DNA of 64,000 bases from Chionomys nivalis (taxonomy: Eukaryota; Chordata; Mammalia; Rodentia; Cricetidae). The translations under genes and the position numbers were made by a program. The DNA lies in contig NC_080091.1 of NCBI RefSeq assembly GCF_950005125.1, positions 2,472,501 to 2,536,500 on the forward strand. The letters run 5' to 3'. How positions within the stretch are numbered: the stretch's first letter is position 1; the number at the start of each line of letters is the position of its first letter. Shown here piece after piece: positions 12,287 through 24,328 of this stretch. The notes beneath the pieces were generated by a model, which did not search any database, was not told the DNA's origin, and was given only the letters and a program-made list of their open reading frames with translations.

Positions 12287-14165
12287 GTCCCAGCGCGGAC
12301 GCCCGAGGCCAGCGAAGCCATGGGCGCCCCAACCATGGAGACGCTGCCCCGCCGCAGGAAGAGAAGTCAAACACCATAGAAGCCTAATGGACCCCAACTC
12401 CCCAACAGATGGTAACAAAAAATAATCCAGATGGGGTGCAGATGCTGCAAGATGATGCAGAGCTATCTCTTCGACCCGGTTCAAGTGCCCTCCCCTGGCT
12501 TTGTCAACGAAGTAAGCAGCTGCAAGTTGGAGGAGGACACTGTCAGACTAAAAGGCACCCAGAACAGCGAGTTTGAGGTGCCCCGGAACACGCTGCATGC
12601 TGGGAGCCTGACCAAGCCAGAGAACAGAGATAATATATCTGGTCTACCTCACCAAGGACCACTCCCTCAGGAGGACTCAGAAGAGACACTGTGCAGAGAA
12701 GCAGGGTATTGTCAATGGCATCAGCCCCACTGCCAGTCTGCATTTGGTCAGGCCCCACCAAGATGACGGTGGCTCCTGGGCCAGCAGCCCCTGGGAAGGC
12801 ACTATAGACAGTGCTCACCCAGCTCAACCCTTCCTCGAAGGAGAGGACTGCCGGAAGCAAAGCCACACGGTGTCCACCTCGGAAGAGACCCAGACGGTGG
12901 GACATGGAGACTGCAGAGCCCCTGCTGAGGTCTTGGCGGTGGCTGACCACATCCTACACATACCAGCCCCGGATTACCCCCAGCTCTGGAGCCCTGCAGT
13001 AGACCGTGAAGACCCTGAAGAAAAGGATTATCTTTTTGAGAACCATTCTGAGGTGGAGCCCCTGCCGGCAATTCACCCCAGCGTGAGTGAGCAGGGTTTG
13101 AACCTGCCCTTCTCCCTGAAGAGAAGCTGGGACTCACTGAATGAGGCAGGGCCAACAGAAGTTCTGAATGTCTGCTTTAAAGAAGAGGGTCCCACTCACC
13201 CTCCGTCAGTGGTGGATTCTAGAAGTGAGCGGGAAGTCCCTCACACCTACAATGGGGACAGGGACAGGGTTATGGTAGATGAGGACGCTGAGGTTGCCGA
13301 AGCCCTTGCAGCATTAGAAGCTGCCACTGCGGGAGAAGATGCAGAAGAGGCAGATTAGGGGAGGGGCTAGGTGAAGGGCCCCAATAAGGTGAACTGCAGT
13401 CACACTGAAAGAAGCAGGTGGACACGGGGCTAACCACTCTGCGGGCATCCCCAGGCGGCCTCACCATCTGCACCATTTGTTTACATCTGTTCTCTCCCCA
13501 TCGCCAGTACCTGTGCCAGGCTGCCGACTGTCTACGGCACCCCTCTGTGCAGCTGGACTCTGACTCAGAATGCTAGAATCAGAGTAAGTGTGGGCCATCA
13601 TGACCATGTCCACAACAAATGCAGAAGTTAGGCAGCTTGCTTGCTGGCCCTGGAAGCTCCCCTGGAACATCTGTCCAGATGTGCATGAGAATGCCTTGAT
13701 ATATATCCCCGCACCCGATCCTAGGGGCACACAAACATGGGCCGTGCTATTTGAATGTATTTCTTTACCTTGTTTTTTGAGAGCCAAATATGTCACCCGA
13801 CCTAGATAGGGTAACTATCAACTTAAAGTGCCTACTGTATACCAGAGGTTAACTTCAGGAACAGGCACCCAGGGAACTACTCACTAACCACTTGTTGGAC
13901 ATCAGGTTAAACTCTGCAGCTTTCAGGGTGAACCGGATGTGGCCAGTGAACAAATGGTTAGTCCTTAGCCGTGCTCTGAAAACACCTTCACCTTAACTTT
14001 TTTTACACTATTACTTTTTAATCTCCTTTAGGATGTGGGGTCTGGCCAAAATATTTCTTAAAAATAAGTGTCATGTTTTAGTTTCAAGTTCATGAGTGTT
14101 TTGGAACAGCAAAGTCATTTATGGAGGGGTTTGTGTCATTAAATGTCTGGTAAGAGCAAAAAAAA
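12287..14165 (+). pseudogene. Processed pseudogene resembling C4orf19 / PGCKA1
   Basis: An intronless copy with a CpG-rich 5' UTR (from about 12287), a coding region (12431-13358) and a long 3' UTR. The protein starts MGCRCCKMMQSYLFDPVQVP, a glycine-cysteine head suited to N-terminal lipidation, and ends in an acidic tail (…AALEAATAGEDAEEAD). From memory this resembles the uncharacterised adaptor-like protein C4orf19 (PGCKA1); I could not run a search. Reading frame 1 runs 12431-12766 and stops; the rest is in another frame (to the stop at 13356-13358), so a frameshift lies near 12740-12765. An ATTAAA signal (14138-14143) is followed 14 bases later by an eight-A run (14158-14165), as in a retrocopy. 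I found no clear target-site duplication. Function is unlikely, although the second frame (204 codons) is open. Confidence 0.62.
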
Positions 14166-16342
14166 GATACAGGATGTCCAGCACCTTTATGAAGGCTGAC
14201 ATAATCCTAGGTGCTTCTATTCCAATTTATATCACAGTAGAACTATCTCAAGTAACGAAGATATTTTTTGATAGCAAACCGGATCTATCATTCAATATCA
14301 CTACGTAAGTACTTGTGTGACTGTGCTGATGGTATTCTGGCTACATGACAGTGCATGCTCCCTGTACACATGTAATTCCTTTAAGAATAATGAATTATAA
14401 ACACAAAAATGTAGAACTCAGTTGCAAATTTTATTCTTTCATTAATCCACTACAGCCCATTGTATTCCTCTTCTTTGTTTTTCTAGTCAGTTAGAGAAAA
14501 AAAGAGGGAAATCACTAAATTTTGTGTCTGTTCATGCTGTGATTCTATGGTTAGCTTATATTATTTTTACACACACTGACTCAGATAGGAAAAGGAGAGT
14601 TTCCACCCTGTTTACATATATTTAGGGATCTAAATGTCATATGTTTGGATGTTTGGTTTTGGTTTTTTTCTACAGACTTGGAGAGTTTCTGTTAAATACC
14701 CATGTCTTTAATAGATATCTTAGCATCTCCTATCCCACATGGTTCTCTTTAATGTATATCAGAGTTTGGACACTGTAGTCAGGCTTATTACTCATTAATT
14801 TCTCTTTAATATTTTAATGCAGTGGTTAGAAAAATCACATTCTTCATGCTTGACACTCTGTCTTTTGCTTGTCTTTTCTGCTGGAGTCACTTTCCAGTGT
14901 TTTTATTGACGGTTTTGTAATTTTTATTTCAAGCATTTCTATTTGTTATTCCCTTCCCCAGGAATTTCAATTTCCTATTAGTATTTGTATTTTTTTATTT
15001 GTCTTCTTAGTACTGAGTCATATACATATATAGTGCTTTTTTCCTTTCCCCCTCAGACTTTTTCTTCCTGTACAGCATTGTGTTTTGTCTCAATGCCCAG
15101 TTGAATTCACTTGCTTGTTTTTATTTTCCTCTAGGTCATTATCTTTTCACTTTTTGATTTACTCATCTGGCATTTGATCTCTCTGAATACCTTTGACTTC
15201 ATTTGTTTGTTACCTATGATATTGTGGAGGAGTTATTTAACTTGAGTTTTCAGATTTCCTGTTGTTTTTCCCTGTTGTTCCTATAATTGTTACCCATGTT
15301 CTTTTGAACGTTGATTCTAAAATAAGAGGGTCCTCTACTGAGAAGTAATTTCTTGAAAGTTCAAGCCATGTACTTCTCTGTGAGCAGGAATCACCCTTCT
15401 AGGCCTCTAAGTATTTGTGGTGTTATAGAGTAAGTGAAAAGAAAACTCTGGAAATGACTGATTTATTTGTCATTTTAAATACTCTTAGGAATACATCCAG
15501 AGCATAGAAACTTTAATAACCCAGTAAAACAGGAGGTAGAAAGAGTGCCAAGACCAGGGCATGTAGAGAGCGAATCCTCAGGAATAGGCAGTAGGCAGAA
15601 ATGCTTGCACTATTAACTGACAACAACACTTATCTGGAGTCTGTTTGATCTGTCAGAGGTGGCTAAAAGTCTCCACTCTGAATCTTACATGAATATTTTT
15701 AATATTTTCAAGTTCACAGATAGAGATAAAAATTTTAGATACATTACCATGATCACTTCCTGTGATCTGCACTGAAATTCTCATTGTAGAAAAAGTAGTT
15801 CATTGGTGTCTATAAACAGGTGCAGTAGGTTTATTCTATATAGCTGTAGGAAAATCTTGGAACCCAAAGGGGAATACAAACATGAACACTCTTTCCCTGT
15901 TTCTTTTGTCCAGAATTTGAATATGAATATCAGAGATGTTTTCACCACAATCAGAACCACTTATAAATCTAAATTCAGAAAACAGTGAAATTAAATTAAA
16001 AATGTTGCCCTTTGACTATGATGCTTTAGCGAGGCTAGATAAATAAGCTTATCTGATCTCTATTCATTAATATATCTATATTTGTCAAACATAAATAAAT
16101 AGCTTATCAGATCTCCATTGATTAATACAATTTCTCCTTTGAAATATTGAAATCTCCTTTTCTCAAGCCTTAAATCGCTTCCTCAGACCTTGATAATTTA
16201 CATTTACATATCTGAAAACTCTCAAAATTTACATCAATGTTAAACCATTTTGCCCCATCTCATCTTTTACCAGGGTACATAAATGGTTGATTAATGGAAG
16301 CAATAAAAAGAAGTTCTTTTAAATAAAATAATATTAAATTTT
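14166..16342. other. Unassigned, partly T-rich non-coding sequence
   Basis: No gene recognised. The strongly T-rich part (about 14640-15330) could be an old reversed LINE-1 5' region, but I could not align it to a known segment. Confidence 0.35.
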
Positions 16343-16540
16343 TTTTTGCTAGGACTGGAGAGATGGCTCAGAGGTTAAGAACACTGGCTGCTCTTCCAGA
16401 GGTCCTGAGTTCAATTCCCAGCAACCACATGGTGGCTCACAACCATCTGTAATGAGATCTGGTGCCTCTTCTGGTGAATATATGTTAACAGAATATTATA
16501 TGCATAATAAATAAATAAATCTTTAAAAAATTTTTGCTAG
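16343..16540 (+). mobile_element. B2 SINE with target-site duplication
   Basis: A full-length B2: GGAGAGATGGCTCAGAGGTT with the RNA polymerase III A-box region, GAGTTCAATTCCCAGCAACC (B-box), GGTGGCTCACAACCATCTGT, and an AATAAATAAATAAATC end. Ten-base flanks TTTTTGCTAG at 16343-16352 and 16531-16540 are the target-site duplication, placing the element at 16353-16530. Confidence 0.93.
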
Positions 16541-17544
16541 TAATATCATGGTAACATCAGTTTAGTTTTCATTTAAACCTATTTTGTGAGATTGTCTTTC
16601 TCAGTGTGATACCTGTCAGCAAGGTAATCCTATCAGTGAGTCTGCCTTCTTGAGCAGATGACCTATTATCTTAAAAAAAAAAAACAACAAGACCTGATTT
16701 TCAAATATGATATGTACTGACTATGCAGCTACAACCTTGTTTGGAGGAGCTGGGTAGATCTACCTATTGATGCTAAACTTATAAAGCTACAATTTTTTAG
16801 CAACACCATCAGAGATCTGAGAAGGATAAATATGAACAGGAAATATAATCTAAGTTGCATCTATATCTGTAAAAATGACAGAGACTTCACCAGATACCTG
16901 GGCAGTCAGCCTGGGTTCCTCCATAGTGTTCTCAATGACTTTTTTGAAAGCAGAGGTTGTCACTCTTTGAATATCACGCAAGACACTATTTAGGCTATGG
17001 CAGCCAAACGGGCAGCATCAGTCTTCAACCATCAGAACTATGAGGATTTACTATAGAGGAGAAACTTGAGAAAACTAACCTTCTTTGGCCAGGCAGAATA
17101 TGACATTCAGTCTAATAGTTCCTACACTCTGGCAAGGACCTGGTGGTGGGTAAAGCATGTGCTATTTATTAGCCCAGAAGTGCAAATTTTCAGAGCTGAG
17201 GTAAGATCCAAGTGGAGTCTGTTTCTGCTATGTTTGTGGACAGTCTCAGCTGCTGATTGTAGAAACTGGTATTTTTGACTATCATGGGAAGCCTTTTTCA
17301 CTGAGTAACTTAAATTCCATTTTCAGCAGATTTCTCTGAGGGCATTGAGGGACATAATATAATTTATTATTTACACCTTATTGGAGACAGACTTTATTTA
17401 TTATTGGTTATTTTCTTCAGACTTGCCCTTGATAGAACATCCAGAAGGCTAAAAATTGCCCTCATTTCATTTGTACTCATCATAATAAAGAGCATCACTC
17501 TGAGTACATTAAAAAGTTTGATTGTTTATAAAGTAACCTATCAT
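16541..17544. other. Unassigned non-coding sequence
   Basis: No gene or repeat family recognised. The 70-codon frame at 17066-17278 has no known resemblance. Confidence 0.4.
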
Positions 17545-18971
17545 TAACTTGCATGTCTTTTTTGATTTTTGATTTTTAATTTTTATTAAGCTCTACCATT
17601 TTCTCTCTTCCCCTACCTGCCTTTCCCCTATCCTTCAACTTTCTCCCAAGGTCCCCATGCTCCCAATTTACTCAGGAGATCTTGTCTTTTTCTAGTAGCC
17701 ATGTAGATTAGATCTATGTATGTCTCTTTTAGGGTTCTCTTGTTGTTTAGGCTCTCTGTGATTGTAATATGTGGACTGGTTTTCTTTGCTTTATGTTTAA
17801 AAACCACTTATGAGTGAGTACATATGATAACTGTCTTTCTGGGTCGGGGTTACCTCACTCAAAATGATGTTTTCTAGCTCCATCCATTTGCCTGCAAAAT
17901 TTAAGATGCCGTTATTTTTTTCTGCTGTGTAGTACTCCATTGTGTAAATGTACCACATTTTCCTTATCCATTCTTTTGTCAATGGGCATTTAGGTTTTTC
18001 CAGGTCCTGGCTATGAAATACAATATTACTATGAACATAGTTGAGCACATGTCCTTGTGGCATGACTGAACACCCTTTGGATATATACCCAAAAGTGGTA
18101 TTACTGGGTCTTGAAGAAGGTTGTTTCCTAATTTTCTGAGAAATCACCACACTGACACCCAAAAGGGCTTTAACAGCTTGCATTTCCACCAGCAATGCAG
18201 GAGTGTTTCCTTGGCCATTCTTACAGGTAAGATGGAATCTCAGAGTTGTTTTGTTTTACATTTCTCTGATGACTAAGGATGTTGAACATTTTCCTAAGTG
18301 TCTTTCAGCCATTTTAGATTCCTCTGTTGAGAGTTCTCTGTTTCGATCTGTATTTCATATTTTTGTTTGATTGTTCTTTTGATGACCAATTTCTTGAGTT
18401 CTTTGTATATTTAGGAGATCAGACCTCTGTCTGATGTGGGGTTAGTGAAGGTCCTTTTCCTTTTCTGTAAGCTGTCATTTTGTCTTGTTGACCATGTCCC
18501 TTTCTTTACAGAAGCTTTTCAGTTTCAGGAGGTCCCATTTATTAATTGTTTCTCTCAATGTCTGTGATGCTGGAGTTATATTTAGAAAGTGGTCTCCAGT
18601 GCCATTGCATTCAAGTGTGCTTTTCACTTTCTCTTCTATAAGGTTCAGTGTGGTTGTCTTTATGTTGAGTTCTTTTATCCATTTGGACTTGAGTTTTGTG
18701 CATGGTGATAGATATGGGTCTATTTTCATTATTTAACATGTTGATATCCAGTTATGCAGGCACCATTTGTTAAATATGCTTTCCTTTTTTCATTCGATAC
18801 TTTTTGCTTCTTTGTAAAAAATCATGTGTTCAAAGGTGTGTGAATTAATATTTGGGTCTTCAATTTGGTTTCTTTGGTCCTCCTGCCTGTTTTTATGCCA
18901 ATACCAGGCTATTTTCAGTATTGTAGCTCTGTAGTAGAGTTTGAAGTAAGGGATTGTAACTTGCATGTCTT
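17545..18971 (-). mobile_element. 5'-truncated LINE-1, antisense, with 15-bp target-site duplication
   Basis: Element at 17560-18956. The + strand starts with a T-rich tail, then reversed 3' UTR, then the reversed C-terminal part of ORF2 (recognisable minus-strand stretch 17797-18195 with the WIRKMWYIYTMEYYTAEKNN block, and 18475-18729). Flanks TAACTTGCATGTCTT at 17545-17559 and 18957-18971 are identical. Several frame breaks show it is dead. It is a simple 5' truncation with no inversion. Confidence 0.9.
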
Positions 18972-19048
18972 AATTATCTTCTATAGTTTACAACTTTATT
19001 TTATTTTCATTTTATTTTTTCATTTTATTTTTATTATAAATTTTCTAA
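18972..19048. repeat. A/T-rich tract between LINE-1 and B1
   Basis: TTTTATTTTCATTTTATT-type sequence, most likely the 3' tail of the antisense LINE-1 that continues after 19209, into which the B1 inserted. Confidence 0.45.
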
Positions 19049-19208
19049 GCCGGGCGGTGGTGGCGCACGCCTTTAATCCCAGCACTCGGGAGGCAGAGGC
19101 AGGCGGATCTCTGTGAGTTCGAGACCAGCCTGGTCTACAAGAGCTAGTTCCAGGACAGGCTCCAAAGCCACAGAGAAACCCTGTCTCGAAAAACCAAAAA
19201 AAAAAAAA
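19049..19208 (+). mobile_element. Full-length B1 SINE (cricetid type)
   Basis: Intact order: GCCGGGCGGTGGTGGCGCAC, CTTTAATCCCAGCACTCGGG, GAGGCAGAGGCAGGCGGATC, GAGTTCGAGACCAGCCTGG, then the right half with CTACAAGAGCTAGTTCCAGG and ACAGGCTCCAAAGCCACAGA, then GAAACCCTGTCTCG and an A tail. CpG sites are retained, so it is young. This right-half form is typical of Cricetidae. Confidence 0.95.
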
Positions 19209-21300
19209 ATTTTTTTCTATTCAGTTTTCGTACCAACCACAGATCCCCCCCACTCCCACTGCACCTCAACTCTACCCCCTCCCGATCCCCCATCCACTCC
19301 TCAGGAAAGATAAGTCTTCCTATGTGGAGTTCACAAAACCTGGGACATCAAGTTAAGACAGGACCAAACAACTCCCCGTGCAACAAAAATAAGGAAGGAA
19401 TATCACCATAGTGAATGTACTTCAAAAAGCCCCCTCATGAACCAGTGACAGATCCTAGTCCCATTACCAGGGGCTCCACAAACAGACCAAGTCACACTGT
19501 CACCCACATAGAGAGGGCCCCATGTAGACACCCCAGCTGTCAGTCCAGAGTCTGTGTGCTCCCAGGAGCTAAGATCAGCTGTGTCTGTGGGTTTTCCCAT
19601 TATATCCTTGCCCCTCATGCTCTAATAATCCCTCATCCCTCTTTTTAACTGGATTCCTGAGTTGGACCCAGTGTTTGACTGTGGATTTCTACATCTGCTT
19701 CTATTCGTTACTGGATGAAGGCCCTCTGGGAGCAATGAGGGTAGTCACCAAACTGTTTATAGAAGAAGGCCAGTTCAGATACCATCTTGACTATTTCAAG
19801 GATTTTTAGCTATAGTAATGCTATAGATTCCTGGAAATTTCCCTATGGCTAGCTTTCTCTGTAACCCCATAAGGGCTCCCTCTACCAAGTTATCTCTTTC
19901 ATTGCTTTCCCTCTCTGTCCCTCCACCAATTCGAACATCTCGGTACCTCATGTTCCCATCCCCTATATCTTCTCCTCTACCCCTTTACCCTTAATTTGCC
20001 CAGTAGATCTCATCTATTTCCTCTTTCTAGGGAGATCTGTGCATCTCCTTTAGGGCCCTTCTTGTTACCTAGCCTCTCTGGGGCCACGAATTATTGCATG
20101 GTTATTTTTTGCTTTACAACCAATATTCACTTATGAGTGAGTATATACTGTGTTTGTCTTTCTGGGTCTTGGTTATCTCACTCAGGATAATTCTTTTCTA
20201 GTTCTATTCATTTGCCTGCAAATTTCATGATGTCACTGCTTTTATAAGAGATTAATACTCTATTCCGTAATTGTACCACCATTTCTTTCATCCATTTTTC
20301 ATTTGAGGGGCATCTAGCTTGTTTACAGGTTCTGGCTATTGTGACTAATGATACTATGAACTTAGTTGAGCAAGTGTCCTTGTGGTATGATTGAACAACC
20401 TTTGTGTATATGCCCAAGATTGGTAATGTTGGGTCTTGAGGTAGATTGATTTCCAGTCTGAGAAACCACCATACTGATTTCCAACGTGGATGTACAAGTT
20501 TGCACTCCCACCATCAGTGAATGAGGGTTCACCTTACTCCATATTCTCTTCAACATAAGCTGTCATCACAGTTTTTGTTCATAGTCATTAAGAGAGGTAT
20601 AACATTGTATCTCAGAATTTTTTTTATTTGTATTTCCCTGATTACAAAGGATGTTGAGCAATTTCTTAAATTTGTTTTAGTCATTTGAAATTCTTCTGTT
20701 GAGAATTATCTGTTTAGAGCTATACTCCATTTTAATTGGATTATTTAGTATTTTGATGTCTAATTTCTTGAGTTCTTTATTTAGTTTGGAGATCAGTACT
20801 CTGTCATATGTTGGGTTGGTCAAGATATTTCTCTTTATGTAGGCTGCCATTTTTGTTTTATTTACTGTGTCCTTTGTCTTGAAGAAGCTTCTCATTTTCA
20901 GGAGGTCCCATTTCTTAATTGTTGTTCTCGGTGTCTGTGTTACTGATATTATATGTAGGATGCAATCTCATGTGCCAAGGTGTTTAAGGCTACTTCCCGC
21001 TTTCTCTTGTATGAGGTTCAGTAACAGAATTTATATTGAGATCATTGTTCCAACTGGACTTGAATTTTGTGCATGGTGATTGATATGATCTATTTATATT
21101 CTTCTACATTTCAACATCTAGTTATGCCAGCATCATTCATTGAATATGCTTTCTTTACCCCATTGTACATTTTTGGCTTCTTTGTCAACAATCAGGTGTT
21201 CATAGGTGTTTGGATAAAAATCAGGGTCTTCATTTCAATTCCATAGATTCACATGTCTGTTTTTATGCTAACAGTTAATTACAATTTTACAGTTTTATAT
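19209..21300 (-). mobile_element. Old antisense LINE-1 (Lx-type), 3' UTR and ORF2 end
   Basis: The 3' UTR (19209 to about 20130, with reversed phrases such as GAGAGGGCCCCATGTAGACA) is followed by reversed ORF2 C-terminal sequence. Broken minus-strand stretches at 20208-20417, 20362-20556 and 20677-20895 keep the KWMKEMV, SLMVGVQTCTSTLEIS and KTKMAAYIKRNILTNP blocks. Many stops and indels. The 5' end (near 21300) is truncated; borders are approximate. Confidence 0.8.
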
Positions 21301-22900
21301 CTATTAAGTTTGAGTCTTAAAATTTTGCATTAAAGATTTAAGTGAAGATTTTTTAGTGTCAAAATAAAATACTAACAATAAATAAAGTGCACAGTGAGAC
21401 TGGGAACATTAATTTTGTGATTCATTCATAGTGAACCTTTAGAGAATATCAGCTTCCTATATGACTTAGTTTTTTTCAAATAGTTAAATATTTATAAAGT
21501 TAGCAAAGACATAGAGGATATATGTCCACCTTCAAGTCAGGTTCTCCTAGCATGGATATAATTTAGGATTTTGTAAATTTTATTTATCAAATGTAACTAT
21601 TCTTAAACACATGTAGCTTCTTATCTAATTTGTCTAGATGCTTAGTGTTGAACACAGTTACCAATGACATAACTGCTCACACATGCTTCCCAAAATCAGT
21701 TCCTGTTGTCCTAATTAGGCTCTTATAAACTTTGTATTTTAGAAACATTCATCAAATATTTACTGTTAGTAAATTCTATTTTAGATAAAAAATTGAATCA
21801 AAGTCACATATAGAGAATGTTGTGTCTGATGAGTTTTCTTAAACAAGACTTGAATCCAAATTACACATAAGCTGATTTTTTAATTATCAAGTCTTTTGTT
21901 ACAAATTTTAACTGACTTTTGTTAATTATTTCATGTATTTTTAAACCACTCCCAGTAAATCACAAATCCTCAGACAAATAATTTTTTAAAAATTGTCTTT
22001 AAAATCTTAAGGCAAAATTTATACTTTAGCAGGAGTTTTAGGGATATAAGTGAGGGGAGCATGTTATCAGCCAAAATCTCTGTAGGAAAATATTGCTTTC
22101 TATATACTTTAAACCACACAGAGTCTTTTCCTGTACTATTCTCTTTTATTCTTCTCCCTGTTGTAAATTCAGATGGCCAATCTGATACTGGATAAATTTG
22201 AAAGAAACTTTTGAATAGCTTGCTCAGATCTGGAAGGGGAAGGGCTAAAACCAAAATCCAGAGCCACATTTTTATAGAGTATAGTAGAATAAAACAATTT
22301 TTAATATTATCCGTAACTCAAAGGTATTTAAACCTCTATAAACTATATCCAGTGATTAGAGGGAGGGGATTGGAGCAATCAAAGATCAAAGAAGGTTCCA
22401 ACATGAAGAGAAGTGCAGGGAGCAAAGAAAACACAGATATAAAAACTTTTTGAGAGGAGAGTAGAAAAAATTTAGAAATAAAAGACATTGTGATCATATG
22501 TGTGTTAAGTGGTAGAAATTATTGCACTCTATGTGTATTTGGAAATCCAATGTGTCATCTTTGGTCATGGAGCTATTGTGAAGTCAAGCTATTTACAATA
22601 AAACAGCTTGGAATATTGGAATCTCTAAGTCTGAGACATAAAAGAGATTTGAATACTGTACATGAGGAGTATGTATAGCAAGTTCCTTGAGTAAGCAGAG
22701 AACACACTGGGAGGGAGAACAAGGATAGGAGAGAGAAGGATAAATTTCTCTTTTTTAAAAGTGTATTAAGAAATATGTAAAGGAAAATATCCCAAATCAC
22801 AAAAGATCAACATGTGTTTCCACGTAATGGTGCCCAATATGGCAAGAGAAGCTGCCTCATGCACTCATGCACAGACTACAAACACCGAATAACCCATTCA
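21301..22900. other. Unassigned AT-rich sequence
   Basis: No gene or repeat that I recognise. The frames 21970-22269, 22211-22453 and 22490-22678 are not supported. Confidence 0.4.
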
Positions 22901-23595
22901 CCCAGCAATATTGAATGGCTTCAAGATTACATCTCAAATGTTCTAACTTAATCCAAAATCAGAGAATTAGGATAACAGGAACTGGAGGTCCCAAGGTCTT
23001 GTCAACTGACACTTACTTAAATATCGATTAAAATCAAGCAACCCCATTTAAAACACAAGGAACTAAACTAGGTGTTCAGAACAGATGAAATATAAATGAC
23101 AGAGAAAGAGTTAAAAGATGTTCAATCTCCTTTGCAATCAGTGAAATATTAATTACAGCTTCTTTGAGCTTTCATTTTACCAAGGAACATAAATTACAAT
23201 AAATGCTGACATTTATGTGGGTAAAATGGAACACAAACTGATGTAGGTCCTATGGAAATTTGTGTTAAGGATTTCTAAAAGTATGGAAAGATATCTACAT
23301 TATCCACTATGTCTATCAATCCTGGAAATATACCAAAAGTACTGCATATCCGACTATAAAAATTCTTGATCATTTTCATTGTCGTTCTATTCACAATAGC
23401 CTTGAAATTGAATATGCCTAGATGTCCACCAACTGATGAATGGATATTGAAACTGTGATGCATGTACACATTAAATTTTATTCATCTGAAAACACAGTTC
23501 AAATAGAATTATGAACTATGCATGCAATGATTGGAGCTAGAATTACCAGATTAAATGAGGTAATGCAGATATAATAAGACAATGCTAAATGTGCT
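22901..23595 (+). mobile_element. Ancient LINE-1 ORF2 fragment
   Basis: Heavily decayed sense LINE-1: the order GTTCAATCTCCTTTGCAATCAG, TTTCATTTTACCAAG, TCTATCAATCCTGGAAATATACC, TATTCACAATAGCC, GATGTCCACCAACTGATGAATGG follows the end of ORF2. No open frame of size remains. Confidence 0.65.
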
Positions 23596-23599
23596 CATA

Positions 23600-23675
23600 T
23601 GCAGATTCTAGTTTTTTTTTTTATTTTTGAGACAGGGTTTCTCCGTAGCTTTTGGTTCCTGCAGATTCTAGTTTT
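23600..23675 (-). mobile_element. Very short B1 fragment with perfect 16-bp target-site duplication
   Basis: The 44 bases 23616-23659 are only the 3' end of a B1 in reverse (T tail, then GAGACAGGGTTTCTCCGTAGC). They sit between identical 16-base copies TGCAGATTCTAGTTTT at 23600-23615 and 23660-23675. This is a retrotransposition event that copied only the last part of the RNA. Confidence 0.93.
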
Positions 23676-24328
23676 GAATTTTCATGTATCTCTACTTAAC
23701 TGGAGTACACATATATATCAGTAAAATAAAAGATGCGAAAGAGTTGAGATTTCACTGTTTAGGGAATAGAGTACATGTGATACAAAGCAGAAATTGGAAA
23801 TACTGGAGCAGAAATTGTGAAGTGAGGAATGATGGGAGAGCACAGTGGAGAGAGTATGTTGATGAATAACTAACATTAAGACCTTGCAGAAAACCTAATG
23901 GAAATATATGACTGTAGTCTCTTTCCTAAAATATATACACCTAAAGCTCATTTAAATGGAGTTATTTTATAGTTTGGGGGATAATGCCTCTCCCAGATAC
24001 CATAGACCATTAAATGCAATGCCCCGTGCTAGGTATGGGTTACCTGTTTTAAATCATTTGTGAATGTTGACTATGTACACTCAGACACTATAAGCTATTT
24101 CTACTGTTCTTGGTTACCCTACAGAATTTGATGGTAGGATCTGTTGGATAGAAAATCACATAGTCAAGTCATAGGACACGGAGAAATCAAGTTGAGACTG
24201 ACATGAAAACTTTATTCCTACCTGCTAACATTCATGGATGGTGAGAGTAGGTGCATATTTGAAAAAAGCACATTCTATGCATGCAAGATAGTCTCATGTA
24301 ATGAAAACATACCTACTCTACTAAATAT
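23676..24328. other. Unassigned non-coding sequence
   Basis: No gene or repeat recognised. Confidence 0.4.

Noticed and set aside
14640..15330. T-rich tract as a possible LINE-1 5' region
   Set aside because: I could not line it up with any LINE-1 segment in the window, so it is left unassigned.
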